From Semisulcospira habei (Eukaryota > Mollusca > Gastropoda > Semisulcospiridae): DNA of 64,000 bases. Below, in pieces: positions 22,101 to 32,099 of the stretch (the first letter of the stretch is position 1; each line of letters begins with the position of its first letter). The position numbers and the translations under genes are program-made. The stretch is taken from assembly GCA_036245525.1 (NCBI GenBank), contig BTPG01000005.1, positions 115,974,506-116,038,505 on the forward strand, in the 5' to 3' direction. The notes beneath the pieces were generated by a model. That model was not told where the DNA came from, ran no database searches, and saw only the letters and a list, made by a program, of their open reading frames with translations.

Positions 22101-22989
22101 TGGTAGGTTTTCCAGCTTAGTCGCAATGGATGTCTTGACCATGAAACCCACGCCTGAAAGCCGTCTTTCTGATGCAGGCCTGCCTGACCAGTAGAGGGTG
22201 TACCCAGCACCAAGTTCTTGGAGGCTGCCTTCGTCCGGAAGGCGTACTTCGCTGAGTGCGGCGATGTCGATGTTTAACCTCCGCAATTCATGGGCAATGA
22301 GGGCGGAGCGACGTTCAGGGCGTCCGCTGTCTGCTTTGTCGAGCATGGTTCGGACGTTCCAGCATGCTACGTTGAGTCCGGTCGTGGTCGTCATGAGAGT
22401 GGATCCGTTATTCTTTCTTGTTTTTTGACCGCAGGAGAAGATGCCCGTTGACCGCGGCTAGCCAACTGGGGTTGCGAGGGGACGAGCTTTGGTTAGGCCA
22501 CCTTTTCTAGGACCCTCTCCGTGTGGAGCAAGCAGTGCTGTCCCTAGAGAAGGCTGCTTGGTCGTTCAGGGTGTGCCGAGTGATGTTGTCATCCCCAGGT
22601 CAACATCAGGCGACCAATATCCTGAACCGCCTGCATGCAGGTTTGAGACTGCGGCTTCCAGTGACATCTTTCACCTGCCGTTTCGCCCCTCGCCCGTCGC
22701 TACAGGACTTGGAATGGTCAGTGTCATGGTCCGTGGACGTTTCCTAAAGCCTGCGCGGTGGAGCTTTTTGGTGGAGTGCAGTGTGCGCAGTACTGGCCCC
22801 ACCCTTTAAACCCTTGGTTCATCTGCCATGGCCTAGCAAGCTGGGACGATGGCATCGAGGTCCTCAGGTCGTAGGTTTTATATCAGACTGTCCTTGTCCT
22901 AGTCTCTGGCTCAAAAGCCTTCCCCGGAGACACGGGGGCTTTGATGTCAGGGGTTTCCTCCCTTAGCCTTTCCGCAGCCAAGCGGCCAG
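19138..22989 (-). mobile_element. Full-length single-ORF LINE (family R2f)
   Basis: The element sits on the minus strand inside the solo LTR. It has a 5' leader of about 600 bp (22395-22989), one long ORF and a very short 3' end of about 30 bp after the stop. That end includes the hairpin CTTCGTTCGCGAAG and lacks a clear poly-A. It differs from family R1 at 11690-14365. A single ORF with a short 3' end suggests the RTE-like group, but I cannot settle the clade by eye. Confidence 0.92.
19167..22394 (-). CDS. LINE endonuclease-reverse transcriptase, intact
   Basis: An uninterrupted 1075-codon frame from an ATG. Residues about 1-250 form an apurinic-type endonuclease that would nick the target DNA: NVACWNVRTM, LSEVRLPD, ILGDFNARVG, LIDYVLVRQ and CHTDHRLVRCK. 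Residues about 480-790 form the reverse transcriptase: [52 protein letters not shown] and LFADDAALVAH. A C-terminal CCHC/CCHH finger, CSHCGRTCLSRIGL followed by H and C, lies near residues 1050-1070 and probably binds nucleic acid. All catalytic motifs I looked for are present and no stop interrupts the frame. The copy may therefore be, or recently have been, able to mobilise. The start is supported by the endonuclease beginning within ten residues. Confidence 0.93.
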   Translation of the reverse strand: MTTTTGLNVACWNVRTMLDKADSGRPERRSALIAHELRRLNIDIAALSEVRLPDEGSLQELGAGYTLYWSGRPASERRLSGVGFMVKTSIATKLENLPTGHSDRIMSMRLPLRHQQHVTLLSVYSPTLLAEPAEKDKFYTDLRSLLQSTPADDKVIILGDFNARVGQDSEAWKGVLGKHGVGNCNDNGRLLLEFCAEQQLVITNTTFQQKDSRKTTWMHPRSKHWHLIDYVLVRQRDRSDVLLTRVMPSAECHTDHRLVRCKLRLHFKPKPKKWGPPKKKLDVASLQRDDVKAAFQTDLQRRLKDTADPVDSSPETLWEQLKTAIAKSSAEVLGFARKKNKDWFDENDVEIQEHLAKKRAAHQAHLAQPSCPVKKSAFRLVCSSLQRKLRDLQNEWWTRLAQRTQLCADNGDYRGFYEALKAVYGPRHLVQSPLRSTNGQALLTDNTSILNRWSEYFQSLFSAERTVQEAVVLQIPHLPVKVELDEPPTAEETLTAIHQLKSGKAAGIDGIPPEIWKHGGTALHNKLHDLFLCCWEEGTLPKDLRDAVVITLYKNKGEKSDCSNYRGITLLSIAGKILARLLLNRLVPAIAEDQLPEGQCGFRANRSTTDMVFVLRQLQEKCREQNKGLYVTFVDLTKAFDTVSRQGMWQILERLGCPPKFLNMIVQLHEDQQGQVRLNNDLSEPFPILNGVKQGCVLAPTLFTIFFSMMLKQATVDLDDDDAVYIRYRLDGSLFNLRRLQAHTKTLDQLIRELLFADDAALVAHTERALQRITSCFADAAQLFGLEVSLKKTEVLHQPAPKTVYRPPHITIGESELKSVHQFTYLGCIITSDAKLDKELDSRLAKANSAFGRLFKRVWHNQQLKTGTKISVYRAVVLATLLYGSESWALYRSQLRLLERFHQRCLRTILGIHWSDYVTNVEVLEQAETVSIEALLLRTQLRWAGHVSRMEDHRLPKITLFGELATGHRDRGAPKKRYKDCLKKSLSACQIDHHQWSSLAADRDTWRSTIYKAAVSFEDSRRASLKDKRLRRKNRDAAAQNPGQTFPCSHCGRTCLSRIGLRSHEQACRRHGQLL

Positions 22990-23744
22990 GCCTAACACTC
23001 TTGCTATACACTACTCTATACACTGGAAAAGACTATGCTTAACCAGCCACGTACTACCTTCATAGCGACTTAAGACATACACACCTCACATTCTTTTAGT
23101 TATCCATCTCGGTAAATAACTGTATACCAAAAACACCGGTTACTTCACTGAATTCTAAACATACATAACTGAACCAAAACCGGTCAACACTATACAAGCA
23201 AATTACTCTTAGCAACGCATACTGTCTTTAACTAAGCAACTATCAATACTACATATGTAGAAACATACCTGAAATCTAGGCTTCAGAGTCTTGGAATACG
23301 GGCTAGGTATCTCAAACACAACTGTTCCATACGACAAGACAGCCCGTACTACCGATCTAGACTTCTGACAGACACAGCTTCCACCTAGAACTCACTAAAC
23401 AGAACTCACCAAAACTCCATGCTAACCATGTCTTACAGATTCCACGTGGACAGCAGGCCCCACGGACTATCGGCACAAACCGTTAACAAAAACCGTACCG
23501 TATTTACCCTAATCTGTGAGCACTATGTACGGGCATAGAGCTTCATCACAGGTGGGGTGGCTAGGGTGGCGGGACTGAGGGGGAGGGGGGGGGGAGGTTT
23601 GGCGAATGTAAAGGAATTGGGTGGAGATAACGGAGGGTACACTGTTGGTATACCATGCCTCAGCTAGTGGTAGCGCACATTATGTTACGCGGACACATGC
23701 ACTCAAACAGATGGGCCGATTTGTTCCGCTATATGGCGCGTCCG

Positions 23745-23797
23745 TTTAACTCATTCGAGACGCGTATCCGGAGGCGGCACGTTTCGATTGAGTTAAA
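23745..23797. repeat. Short TTAACTC foldback, copy 3
   Basis: TTAACTCATTCGAGACG pairs with CGTTTCGATTGAGTTAA around TATCCGGAGGCGGCA. It is the most symmetrical copy of the family. Confidence 0.75.
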
Positions 23798-24032
23798 GGG
23801 TCCGCGGGTAATCAAAGTGATAAAGTTGCACTGTACCTGAATTGATCATGAGTATTCAAGTCGTACTGCAGAGGCAATAGATGTTCCTGTTCCCCACAAC
23901 CCACCCGTTAGAGCCGTCCATTATCACTCTGGTGCCGTGGACGTTAAACCCCAAACTAATCAACCAATTAATTAAAGCAAGCGTTTTAACCAATGCGCAG
24001 CTTACTTACTGTACTTCGATGATAAATCATTG

Positions 24033-24227
24033 CATGCCAGAAGTACAGTCACCTTTGTACATAACAAAAACGCCAGGGGATCCAAATATATTTGTTATAT
24101 CCGAAGTTGTTTGAAGACAAGTAATTTACATATAGCGTAGTTGAGACCTCTGGAAAAAATTGTTATATCCTAAGCTTGTAAGCGAAGTTTATTTTAAACT
24201 AGTTGGATATAAATGTTGTGTACTTCT
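24033..24227. mobile_element. Possible pogo-like MITE, copy 1
   Basis: It contains GCCAGGGGATCCAAATA and TTGTTATATCC-type repeats, like the element at 47553-47741 that has GTTATAACAAAC and CCCCTGGCGATT. It begins ACAGTCACC near TA. The termini are degraded and the class is tentative. Confidence 0.4.
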
Positions 24228-25734
24228 AGGGACACCTTTAATGGAATTTATTGGCTAAATTAACTGAAAGTAATTATCAGTACTGGATACTGCCTTCCTT
24301 ACTTTTGGGAAATCTGCATGTGCAGCGTGTTATGTATACTTCATATTGGGTTTTATCTGTCAGGCTGCATGTTATTAACGTTATATCATGCGACTGGATA
24401 TTGAAATTAAATGTCTGCATGTTTGACTAAGTATGTATATATTGAGTATGGAAGTAATAGGAGTGACTGTATAAATGAGTGATGCAGTGTGTAAGATGTG
24501 AGGATGAGAAGGTGGGGGGCAAATTCCTTTTGTTGTATTTTTTACAGAAAGTATTCTGTATTCTTGCTGTAATTATTTTATAAACATGTCTGTAGCCTTA
24601 AGAAGAGGCTGAAAAACATCAGTGCTCATCTCTCCAAGTATTTAATTTTGCACACACCCACTCTCATGATCTTCTCTGTGTTTGCTCACAATATTTAGAA
24701 GAACTAAAGGTTTTAAGTCAGGACTAAAGGTGAATGTGAAGTTATCATTACGTGTTTTTGTGCAAGCATACAAATGTGCTCTGCCTGCTCACTTGTTACC
24801 TCTTTTGATCCACTGTGCATTATAGCCCGTGTTTATATTTTTATAAAGGCAAAGCCCCAGTTATACAAGTGTATTACAAGGTCCAATCGCAGTCAATTTT
24901 TTTTGGGATGATGGGATTATGCCATCAAAGTTCACATACACACACATACACACACTGCCATTATACAGCAGCATCTAGTATTCAGTATACAGTGGACACG
25001 ATATGCAACAAATCTGTAGTTTTACGGAAGTATCACTTCAAATTTGAAGAGCTAGCGAGGCATTCATGTACTTTATCTTCCACACCATAATAGTGGACGG
25101 ATGCACAACCAATTTCTTTCATTCAGAATACTTTTTTGCTTGAAGTAACCTGGAGCAAGTTTGATCCACTGCATATCTTAAACAAACAAAAGAACTATGG
25201 CATAGCATTCATATCAGTATAATTCCTCATTGCTGTATCACTCTAAGACAGCTCAGTGTAACTCAAAAGAGTTACAAGTGCCTATAGTTCAATCACACAC
25301 ATGTACATACAATTACAATATATATTCAATCCTTGCAGAGTCAACAGAGTTGACAGCGTTTACAGGACTACCACGTACCACCTCCATAGACAATAGCACT
25401 GTTAAGTACCTGTTATCTACCTGGATATTTTCTGTGAACATTCCCCTTCACTGTAGACAGCAGGCGTTTATTCCCCATACATTTTTGTTCCATTTACCAA
25501 ACTCTCTTAACTCCCCTGTCCTCGCGCTGGGACCATACGGCGTTGAGGCGCGTCCCCTGGGTGGTGGATAGGGGGTCCCTCGTGAGAGGGGTGCACCGAA
25601 TGAAATAAGGTGCCGTGAACCAACATGGTCTAAGGGAAGGTGACCCCGACAGAAAACCCCTGGTCCTCCTAGTAAGGGGGTTGGGCGTGGGGTTAGCTTC
25701 CCCACCCTGCAAAAAAGGAAATAGCTACAAAAAC
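24228..25734. other. No gene seen
   Basis: AT-rich sequence without a supportable gene. From about 25540 to 25734 it becomes G/C-rich, with AACCCCTGGTCCTCCTAG and a GGGGTTAGCTTCCCC palindrome. This could be the 5' leader of the LINE fragment that follows, joined by an internal deletion, but no full-length copy is here for comparison. Confidence 0.45.
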
Positions 25735-26302
25735 GCCGACAAAAAGCAGAGCACGAATCGGTAAAGCCAGAGCAGCCTTTCTCCAGTTGAAAAAAGTGTG
25801 GAGTTCCAGAGAGCTGTCACAACACACCAAAGTCCGGATTTTCAACTCCAATGTAAAAGCAGTTCTCCTATATGGAGCAGAGACATGGAGATTGACAAAA
25901 ACCACAGTCAACAGAGTACAGACCTTCATGAACAGTTGCCTTAGAAGAATTTTGAAAATCCACTGGCCAGAGAAGATCAGCAACGTCAGACTCTGGGAGA
26001 GAACAGAGCAGATAACAGCAGAGAATGAAATTGGGCGAAGAAGATGGGGATGGATCGGTCACAGTCTGAGAAAGCCAGCTTCCAGTATCACTAGGCAGGC
26101 ATTGTCATGGAACCCCCAGGGAAAGAGGAAAAGAGGTAGGCCGAGAAACTCCTGGCGTCGAGACCTCCAAGCAGACATCAAGAGACTGGGAACCACCTGG
26201 AGTAGAATCGAAGGAGAAGCACAGGACAGGAGTTGCTGGAGGTCTCTCGTCGACGGCCTATACCCGGGTAGGGGTGACAGGCGTAAGTAAGTAAGTAAGT
26301 AA
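25735..26302 (+). mobile_element. 3' fragment of LINE family R1
   Basis: Nearly identical to the 3' part of the element at 11690-14365 but on the plus strand, ending in a (GTAA)n tail at about 26283-26302. The coding frame (about 25787-26290) runs to a natural stop ending GRGDRRK. It retains the Trp codon that is TAG in the other copy, so it shows the true family C-terminus. It lacks the endonuclease and the RT catalytic core. Confidence 0.9.
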
Positions 26303-26336
26303 CTCCCCTGTGCGTGGTAGCCCATTGGCTGTTGAT

Positions 26337-26388
26337 AACGATTTTTGTGAAGGTGATTCCTGCAGGAATCACCTCGACAAAATCGTTA
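26337..26388. repeat. 52-bp palindrome
   Basis: TAACGATTTT and AAAATCGTTA flank GGTGATTCCTGCAGGAATCACC, centred on a PstI-like CTGCAG. It lies about 35 bp after the LINE tail. Non-coding. Confidence 0.85.
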
Positions 26389-26805
26389 CCGCAGCCAAAG
26401 GGTTAACAGTACCTGGGGCGGCATGCACAAATCAAGTCGTGTTCTTCAGCCCCACCCCTACCTGAACTTCCCATGCAACAAATATCCCTGTAACCTAGAA
26501 ACAAATGTAAAGTTACAAGTTACAGCATGTGTTCATCTCCTAGACTGTTATCCCCAACATGTGGTTTTTCATCAGATCATACAGTGGTGCAAATGTGTAT
26601 TCGTGCTGAAAATGTCAAATAATCACAGTCTAACCGCAGACAACTGCATTGTACCTTTCATGAAAGAAAAAAGTACAGCTGAATGAATTGAAGCATGTGG
26701 TATGTCTCTCCAAGATAAAAAAAATCTCAGTGTAATCCATAGTTAACTACAGAGATGATCTCAAAAGCGACGATGTTAATGTTTTTCACACCATGTTTCT
26801 CTAGA

Positions 26806-26875
26806 TTAACCTCCTTGTGCATGCAACCACCAGTACTGTTTACATTAACAGTGGTTGCATGCCTCAGGAGGTTAA
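26806..26875. repeat. 70-bp foldback
   Basis: TTAACCTCCT and GCATGCAACCAC pair with GTGGTTGCATGC and AGGAGGTTAA around a loop of about 18 nt. It has TTAA ends like the larger foldbacks. Confidence 0.85.
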
Positions 26876-27505
26876 AGACCAAAACAATGTAAATATGACA
26901 AGTATGATGATCTGCACACCACAGCTGTAGCATACTCCGTATATATTGGAAGATGAAAAGCATATCTCACATGGGCCAATACAGCTAAGCACCCAGTTCA
27001 TCATCTGGCCTGCCAGAGGCCAAAAATCCGAAAGCCCCTTGACTCCAAAGAAAGTTCTTCAATGGTTCAAAAGGAAGAGAAGGTCTGAACGTGGAGATAC
27101 CTTAGGTGGGGGTACAGTCTTTTCTTAAGTCAGAACTGTACAAGGCAATCACCTAAACATTATGAAACATTAGCCATTTATCAATAAAAGCGCCGGTCTG
27201 TCATTTTGGACGTAATGAGTGGAGCCATAAGGTCCAAAAATGACAGTCCAGCACATAAAATTAAGGTAAAGTAAACAAGATCTTGGAAGTTGAAGCCACA
27301 GAGTGATGACCACCTAAAGCAAGCAACCACCCAATTCATAGGTGGCCACCACAGCAGGTCCGACTGTCCTCTGCATCACACAGTCATAGGTAAGCGGAGA
27401 GACATCACTCAGGTCTGTGTGCCTTTCTTGTCTCTACTCCATTTTCAGAAGTTCCACGTCAAATATCAATGTTGCGTTTGGTGGAATAGTACGCTAGTCA
27501 AGGAA
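26876..27505. other. No gene seen
   Basis: No supportable gene. A short inverted pair, GTCATTTTGGAC and GTCCAAAAATGAC, spans about 27200-27250. Confidence 0.5.
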
Positions 27506-27548
27506 AAATTAATTTTTCTTTAAAATGAATTTTTTCGAAAAATACTTA

Positions 27549-27725
27549 CCGATGGCATTACTGATAGGAAACGTTACCTAGCTAGCCTAATTTTAGCCAA
27601 AATTTGGTTGTGTCCGTATAAGGGAGTGTTGGCAGGTGAGGGGCGCCATAGAACAGGCAGTAACCAGAGTAGCCTCCCTTTCGCCCCATCCGAGTACGAG
27701 CTCACCTGATATTCCTCTGTTTAGT
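27549..27725. repeat. DIRS-2 left inverted terminal repeat
   Basis: Reads TACCGATGGCATTACTGATA and onward. It is matched, inverted, by about 34878-35060 with only a few differences. Confidence 0.9.
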
Positions 27726-27769
27726 TTCTTAGCGAACTGGCGGCAAGCAGGGCAGGTGGGAGGGACCTT

Positions 27770-27851
27770 CCAGTAATACCATCGGTAAGTATTTTTCGAA
27801 AAAATTCATTTGTTTCCTCAAAACACATTACCGATGGTATTACTGATTGGA
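27770..27851. repeat. DIRS-2 internal complementary region
   Basis: Its left half (TAAGTATTTTTCGAAAAAAT) is the complement of the left terminus and its right half (TTTGTTTCCTCAAAACAC) the complement of the right terminus. The join is ATTCATTTGTTTCC. It presumably templates completion of the element ends. Confidence 0.88.
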
Positions 27852-27969
27852 AGAATCCCGAAGAGGAGGTGGGTGCCGCTATAGCGCCCCTAACACCAAA
27901 GACACTGGCCTTCCGACCCGCCCTCCCAAAGCAAACTCCCGATAATTTTAGCTAAGATACCTACGGCGC

Positions 27970-29154
27970 CTATGGTGCCGGGAGGGAGTGTTGCGCCGCT
28001 GCAATGTCTCCCACCAGCGAAAGGTTCTGCCGCTGGGCGGAGAGGTCCCTCAGGTAGAAGCGGGCGAAGGTAGTCAAAGCTCGCCATCCCACGGCCGCCA
28101 CAACGTCTTTGACCTCGCAGTTGCGGTCGAATGCGAGACTTGCGGCCATGGCTCTGTCCTCATGCGCCCTGATGTTCATACATTTGGCTGCATCAGATGC
28201 GAGGTCCTGGTAGGCAGAGCGAATCACCCATCGGAGCCAGGAGGAGATGGTCTGGGCTGAGATGGAGACAGGGGGAGAAACAGGCGGCAGCGTCCTCTGC
28301 GCAGAGGCTTGGTCTGGCGCAGGTACACACGTAAGGCTCTCACCGGGTCCTGTTGTCTGGTCTCCCGGGTGGAGTCTGTCACTCGTAAGGGCGAATAGTC
28401 ATCACCTGTGGGGCAGCCAAGGCGACCGCTGCTTGGCCAGGAAGGTTGGTTCAGGTAGCAGTTGCACGTAGCCGTCTGTCCGGAACTGCAAGCAATCTGG
28501 GCGTGTCGACCGCACATGAAGTTCACTGACCCTGGAAGCCGTGGCTAGGGCCAACAGGAAGCACATCTTCCGAGGCACGTCCGGCATCCGCGCCTACTGA
28601 AGAGGCTCAAACGGACCAAGTTGAGCCACGTAAGCACCCATGGTAGATCCCATCTCAGCAAGTGAAGCAGTGCCGGGCGTTGCAGACCGAAGTGGGCCAT
28701 CAGATCGGCGAGGTCTTTGCAGCTACCAGGGTTGGGCTGGCCCAAGTGCCGGTAGGTGTCGGCGATCATGGCTAGGTAGCCCTGAAGGTAATTGGAGCCA
28801 GTCCCTGGTCGTTGAATAGCCAGAGGACGAACTCCGCCAGCTGGGGCACCGTCAGGTCCGTGGGGAAGAGGAGGTTGTCACCACACCAGTCACACCGCAC
28901 TCGCCATTTCCCTCGTAAACTCGTCTGGTTGAGGGTCTGTGGGCCGCGGCCATAGCATCCACCGCCGCACTAGCGAAGCATCTGCTGGCGAGGGCTTGCC
29001 GCACAATCTCCAGGTGTGGAGGAGGAGACATTCTGGGCACAGATGGTACAGCGGCTGTCGCGGTTGCTTGAGTATCATGCGTGGAGGGCACGTGGGGAAG
29101 AGATGACCACAACTGGTGAAGTGACGAGGCGCACCGAGCCTGGAGAATGCCCAC
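27970..29154 (-). pseudogene. DIRS-2 tyrosine recombinase remnant
   Basis: Pieces in several frames match the DIRS-1 recombinase: RRVYEGN-type N-terminus near 28900, DLADLMAHFGLQRP near 28700, LALATASRVSELH near 28540 (catalytic Arg kept), QQDPVRALRVYLRQ near 28340, and IRAHEDRAMAASLAFDRN followed by VVAAVGW and FYLRDLSAQ near 28010-28180. The H-x-x-R box reads HEDR, so His and Arg remain, and Trp and Tyr are kept. Frameshifts near 28225 and 28530-28545 and stops further upstream break the frame. Confidence 0.88.
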
Positions 29155-29159
29155 CTACC

Positions 29160-30600
29160 TTCGTAGACATAAGCAGAGGTGCTCCTCGTGGCTGCAGACC
29201 TCGCTTACACCATAGCTCCCGCAAAGCTTCTAGCAGAGAAGGATAGCCAGACAACCACTCGTACGACCTCAGAATTTCGATTCTCGATGGCGAGCAGGGT
29301 AGCTGGAATATATCTGGCCGTAGCAACGACTCCAAGAGCAACCAGCCTCGAAGGGCACTAGCACATCCCTTGTGTATGTCAATCTTCCCCAAAACCAGCC
29401 GTAGCGCTTCCTCTCCAACCAGATGAAGTGTCTGCCCAGGGAAGACGATCCGCTGGCGCACTAGCAGTCCTAACCGTCAACCTGAATGTAAGGCTCTGAG
29501 GGCCGCTCCTACTCTGCACTGCTCCCGCCCTACTGGAAGTCGTGCTCGAACAGGACGGCCACGAATACCATCCTCGCTGGAATCCGCGTGAAGGTACCAC
29601 GTAGGACCTGCCCCGTAGACTAAGTAGCCTAGGAGACGAAGAATCACGCGCAGGAACCTCTGCCATCCGCCAAGGGCTTGCCAACTGGTTCCGAAATAGT
29701 CGGTCATCCAGCTGTAACGAGTCCTGCAGACGTACCGCTGCCCTCAGGGCTCTGTGCGTCTCCATTCTGCTGCAACGCTGAAAGAACTTGTTCCGGGCCG
29801 ACAGGTCGAAGATCGACCGCCATATCCGCCGGCTTGGGTACGAACAAGAGTCGACTGTACTGCCGCGGAGTCGGAACGCCGGACCACCTCTAAGGTCTAC
29901 GACTGTAAGGTCCTGCCATGCTGTCATCACGTCTCATCTCCCGGTACTCGCTCCCCAGGCTGCGTGCTTCCACAGCATCATTTGTCATGTCCAAGAACCC
30001 CATTCACACCAGCGAGACGCGGAAACAGGAAGGCTCTTGTTTCATCCTCGTCAGACTGCCGGGAGTGTACCTGCATAACAAAGCCGGTGGGAGTGAATCC
30101 ATCTTCTCTGGTCAGGCGCCCGAGAAGAACACCAGTTCTCCAAGTTGTCTCCACGCAGAAGTGCGAATCGCCTCCGCTAGGTCCCGAACCTGTTGGCTGA
30201 GGAGGAGACTTGTAGTGCTTGGCCGTGGCGGAGCGAAGACCAAAGCCAATGTGACGACAGGGGGGAGGGGGGGGGGGGCAGCGCTCCACCGGGAGCAGGA
30301 TGCGAAGAGACGAGACGCCTTGTCCAACCAGGTGCGTAAGTCCTGCCCTACTCTGCCCTGAATCCATCCTACTGGAAGTCCTACTCGAACAGGACGGCCA
30401 AGAATTCCATACCTTACTGGACAACCAGCAGGAAGGTACCACGAAGGACCTGCCTCCGTTGACTAAGGAGCCTAGGCGACAAAGTATCGCCCGCAGGAAA
30501 TCTCTGCCGGCCTCCAAGTTCTCGCCAACTGGTTCCGTAACAGTAGGTCATCCAGCTGAAAGAAGTCGGGCTATACGCTGCTGGTAGGAACCTTGACTAC
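29160..30600 (-). pseudogene. DIRS-2 RT-RNase H-methyltransferase remnant
   Basis: Only short matches to the 751-codon DIRS-1 protein survive. LLRPDIFQL (methyltransferase-side motif) lies near 29290, IFDLSARNKFF with METHRALRAAVR near 29750-29820, and LDDRLFRNQ near 29700. The sequence between the RT palm and RNase H is mostly missing, so no enzyme can be made. The segment then repeats in diverged form further right. Confidence 0.75.
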
Positions 30601-31560
30601 CCTGTCTACCCACCTAGTGAAGACCCACGGGTTGAGGTAGTCTGAAAGGTAGAGCCCGAATGGGCACTAACCCGAGAAGGGCGAAGCGCCGGAATGACGC
30701 GATGCCTAACGAGTTGGAAAATGCAGAAACGCGTCCACTAGGTCGAGACTCACTGCGAAGTCCTGGAGACGCACCGACGCCCTCAGCACTCTGTCTCCAT
30801 CCTGCTGTGTGACGCCGAAAAGAACTTGTTTAGGGCCAACAGGTCGATGATCGGCCGCCATTCCCTACCGGCTTGGGTACGAGGAAGATTCGACTGTAAT
30901 GCCGTGGAGTCGTAACGCCAAACCACCTCTATGGTCTATTACTGTAAGGTCCTGCAACGCTGTCGCCATGTCCAATCTCCCGGTACTCGCGTCCCCAGGA
31001 CACATGCTTCCATGGTGGGGAGAGGGGACTGGAAGAGCTCCCCAGGCCTTCGAAACCGTCGACAGAACTGAGTGTCGTCCGTGAACAGCTGTCGCCCCGT
31101 GAAGCTGTGAACTGATCTCCCTCTGAGGGGAGACCAGACGCTAGACTAATGACTGTGTTGCCACCTCCAAAACCCCGTTCACACCAGTGAGAAGCGGAAA
31201 AAGGAAGACTCTTGTTCCATCCTAGTGTCAGAGACCACTGGCTGCGCCCTGCCTGCACCAACACGCCTTTGCCCACCGCCTGGAGGGCACCTGCATAACA
31301 ATGCCGGTGGAAGTGAGTCCATCCTCTCTGGTCATGAGTGCCTGAGAAGAATACCTGCTCTCAAAGCTGTCTGCACACAAGTGTGCGAATGCCTCCGCTA
31401 GGTCCCGAAAAGCTGTCAGTTGAGGAAGAGACTTGTTGCGCTTGGCCACCGTGGAGCGAAGACCAACGCCATGGCCCTACTTACCAAATGCGAAGACGGG
31501 GGGCAGTGCTCTGGCGGGAGAAGGATGCGAAGAGACGGAACGCCTTGTCCAACTAGGTGC
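29480..31560. repeat. Tandem duplication inside DIRS-2
   Basis: Paired blocks: 29545 with 30375 (GAACAGGACGGCCA), 29860 with 30890 (GTAAGGTCCTGC) and 30005 with 31180 (CCTCCGCTAGGTCCCGAA). Offsets of roughly 0.83, 1.03 and 1.2 kb show two diverged copies with differential indels. Each copy contains RT motif remnants followed by gag C-terminal remnants. Confidence 0.8.
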
Positions 31561-31808
31561 GTAAGTCGGAACTGCATCCACTAACACGATGGACAGCGAT
31601 GTCGGCCCACGCAGCGATGTTGGTCAGACAACGTCCTCTCCCCGCGCTGACACCTAGTCCTACTAAGGTAGACTGCCTACTTCCTCTAGCCATCTGACGC
31701 ACGCGGGGAAGTGGCTGCCACTGTCGTTCCCAGGACCGCGCCGTCAATGTCCCAGAACCGTCGCCTCCGTCCATCGGCTGCCAGCCAACTAGTTCCGGCG
31801 CAGAGGAC

Positions 31809-32050
31809 GAACTGTGTCTCCACGGAAGAGTGGTCCCTGCCAATCCAGCCCGACGATCTGCTGCATTCTGCCGGCACGACGTGCGTCAGTGTCCCTGGAA
31901 GGCTGCTACGTCCAACGCTGTCAACCAGGCGACGCCAGCGCTGACCTCAAACTGCATCTCCGTGGAAGAGTGGTCCCTGCCAACCGGCCCGAGGATGGGC
32001 TGCAGTCCAGCAACACGGCCTGCGTCAGTGTCCCTGGAAGGGGGCTCAAT
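31809..32050. repeat. 141-bp-spaced direct repeat in DIRS-2
   Basis: GGAAGAGTGGTCCCTGCCAA and CGTCAGTGTCCCTGGAAGG occur in both units, starting at about 31809 and 31950. They lie at the gag C-terminal side of the element. Confidence 0.8.
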
Positions 32051-32099
32051 CGAACAAGGTCCTGTTCCTGGTGACCCCCTTCTGCTGGACCAAGTCGTG

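Larger units (their letters stand above)
18437..23550 (-). mobile_element. Solo LTR of the Ty3 family, split by a LINE
   Basis: The minus strand matches the LTR of the 6525-11580 element at 18437-19137 and 22990-23550. The ends are TGTAACGCACGC (complement of the LTR 3' end) and CTTCATCACA (complement of TGTGATGAAG). Flanks GGTGG on both sides give a 5-bp target duplication, so the solo LTR arose by LTR-LTR recombination at its insertion site. A LINE entered later at 19138-22989, between ATAGCCT and CCTAACACTC. Confidence 0.92.

Noticed and set aside
19968..22966. Plus-strand open frames over the 1075-codon LINE ORF
   Set aside because: Antisense shadows of a clear coding region.
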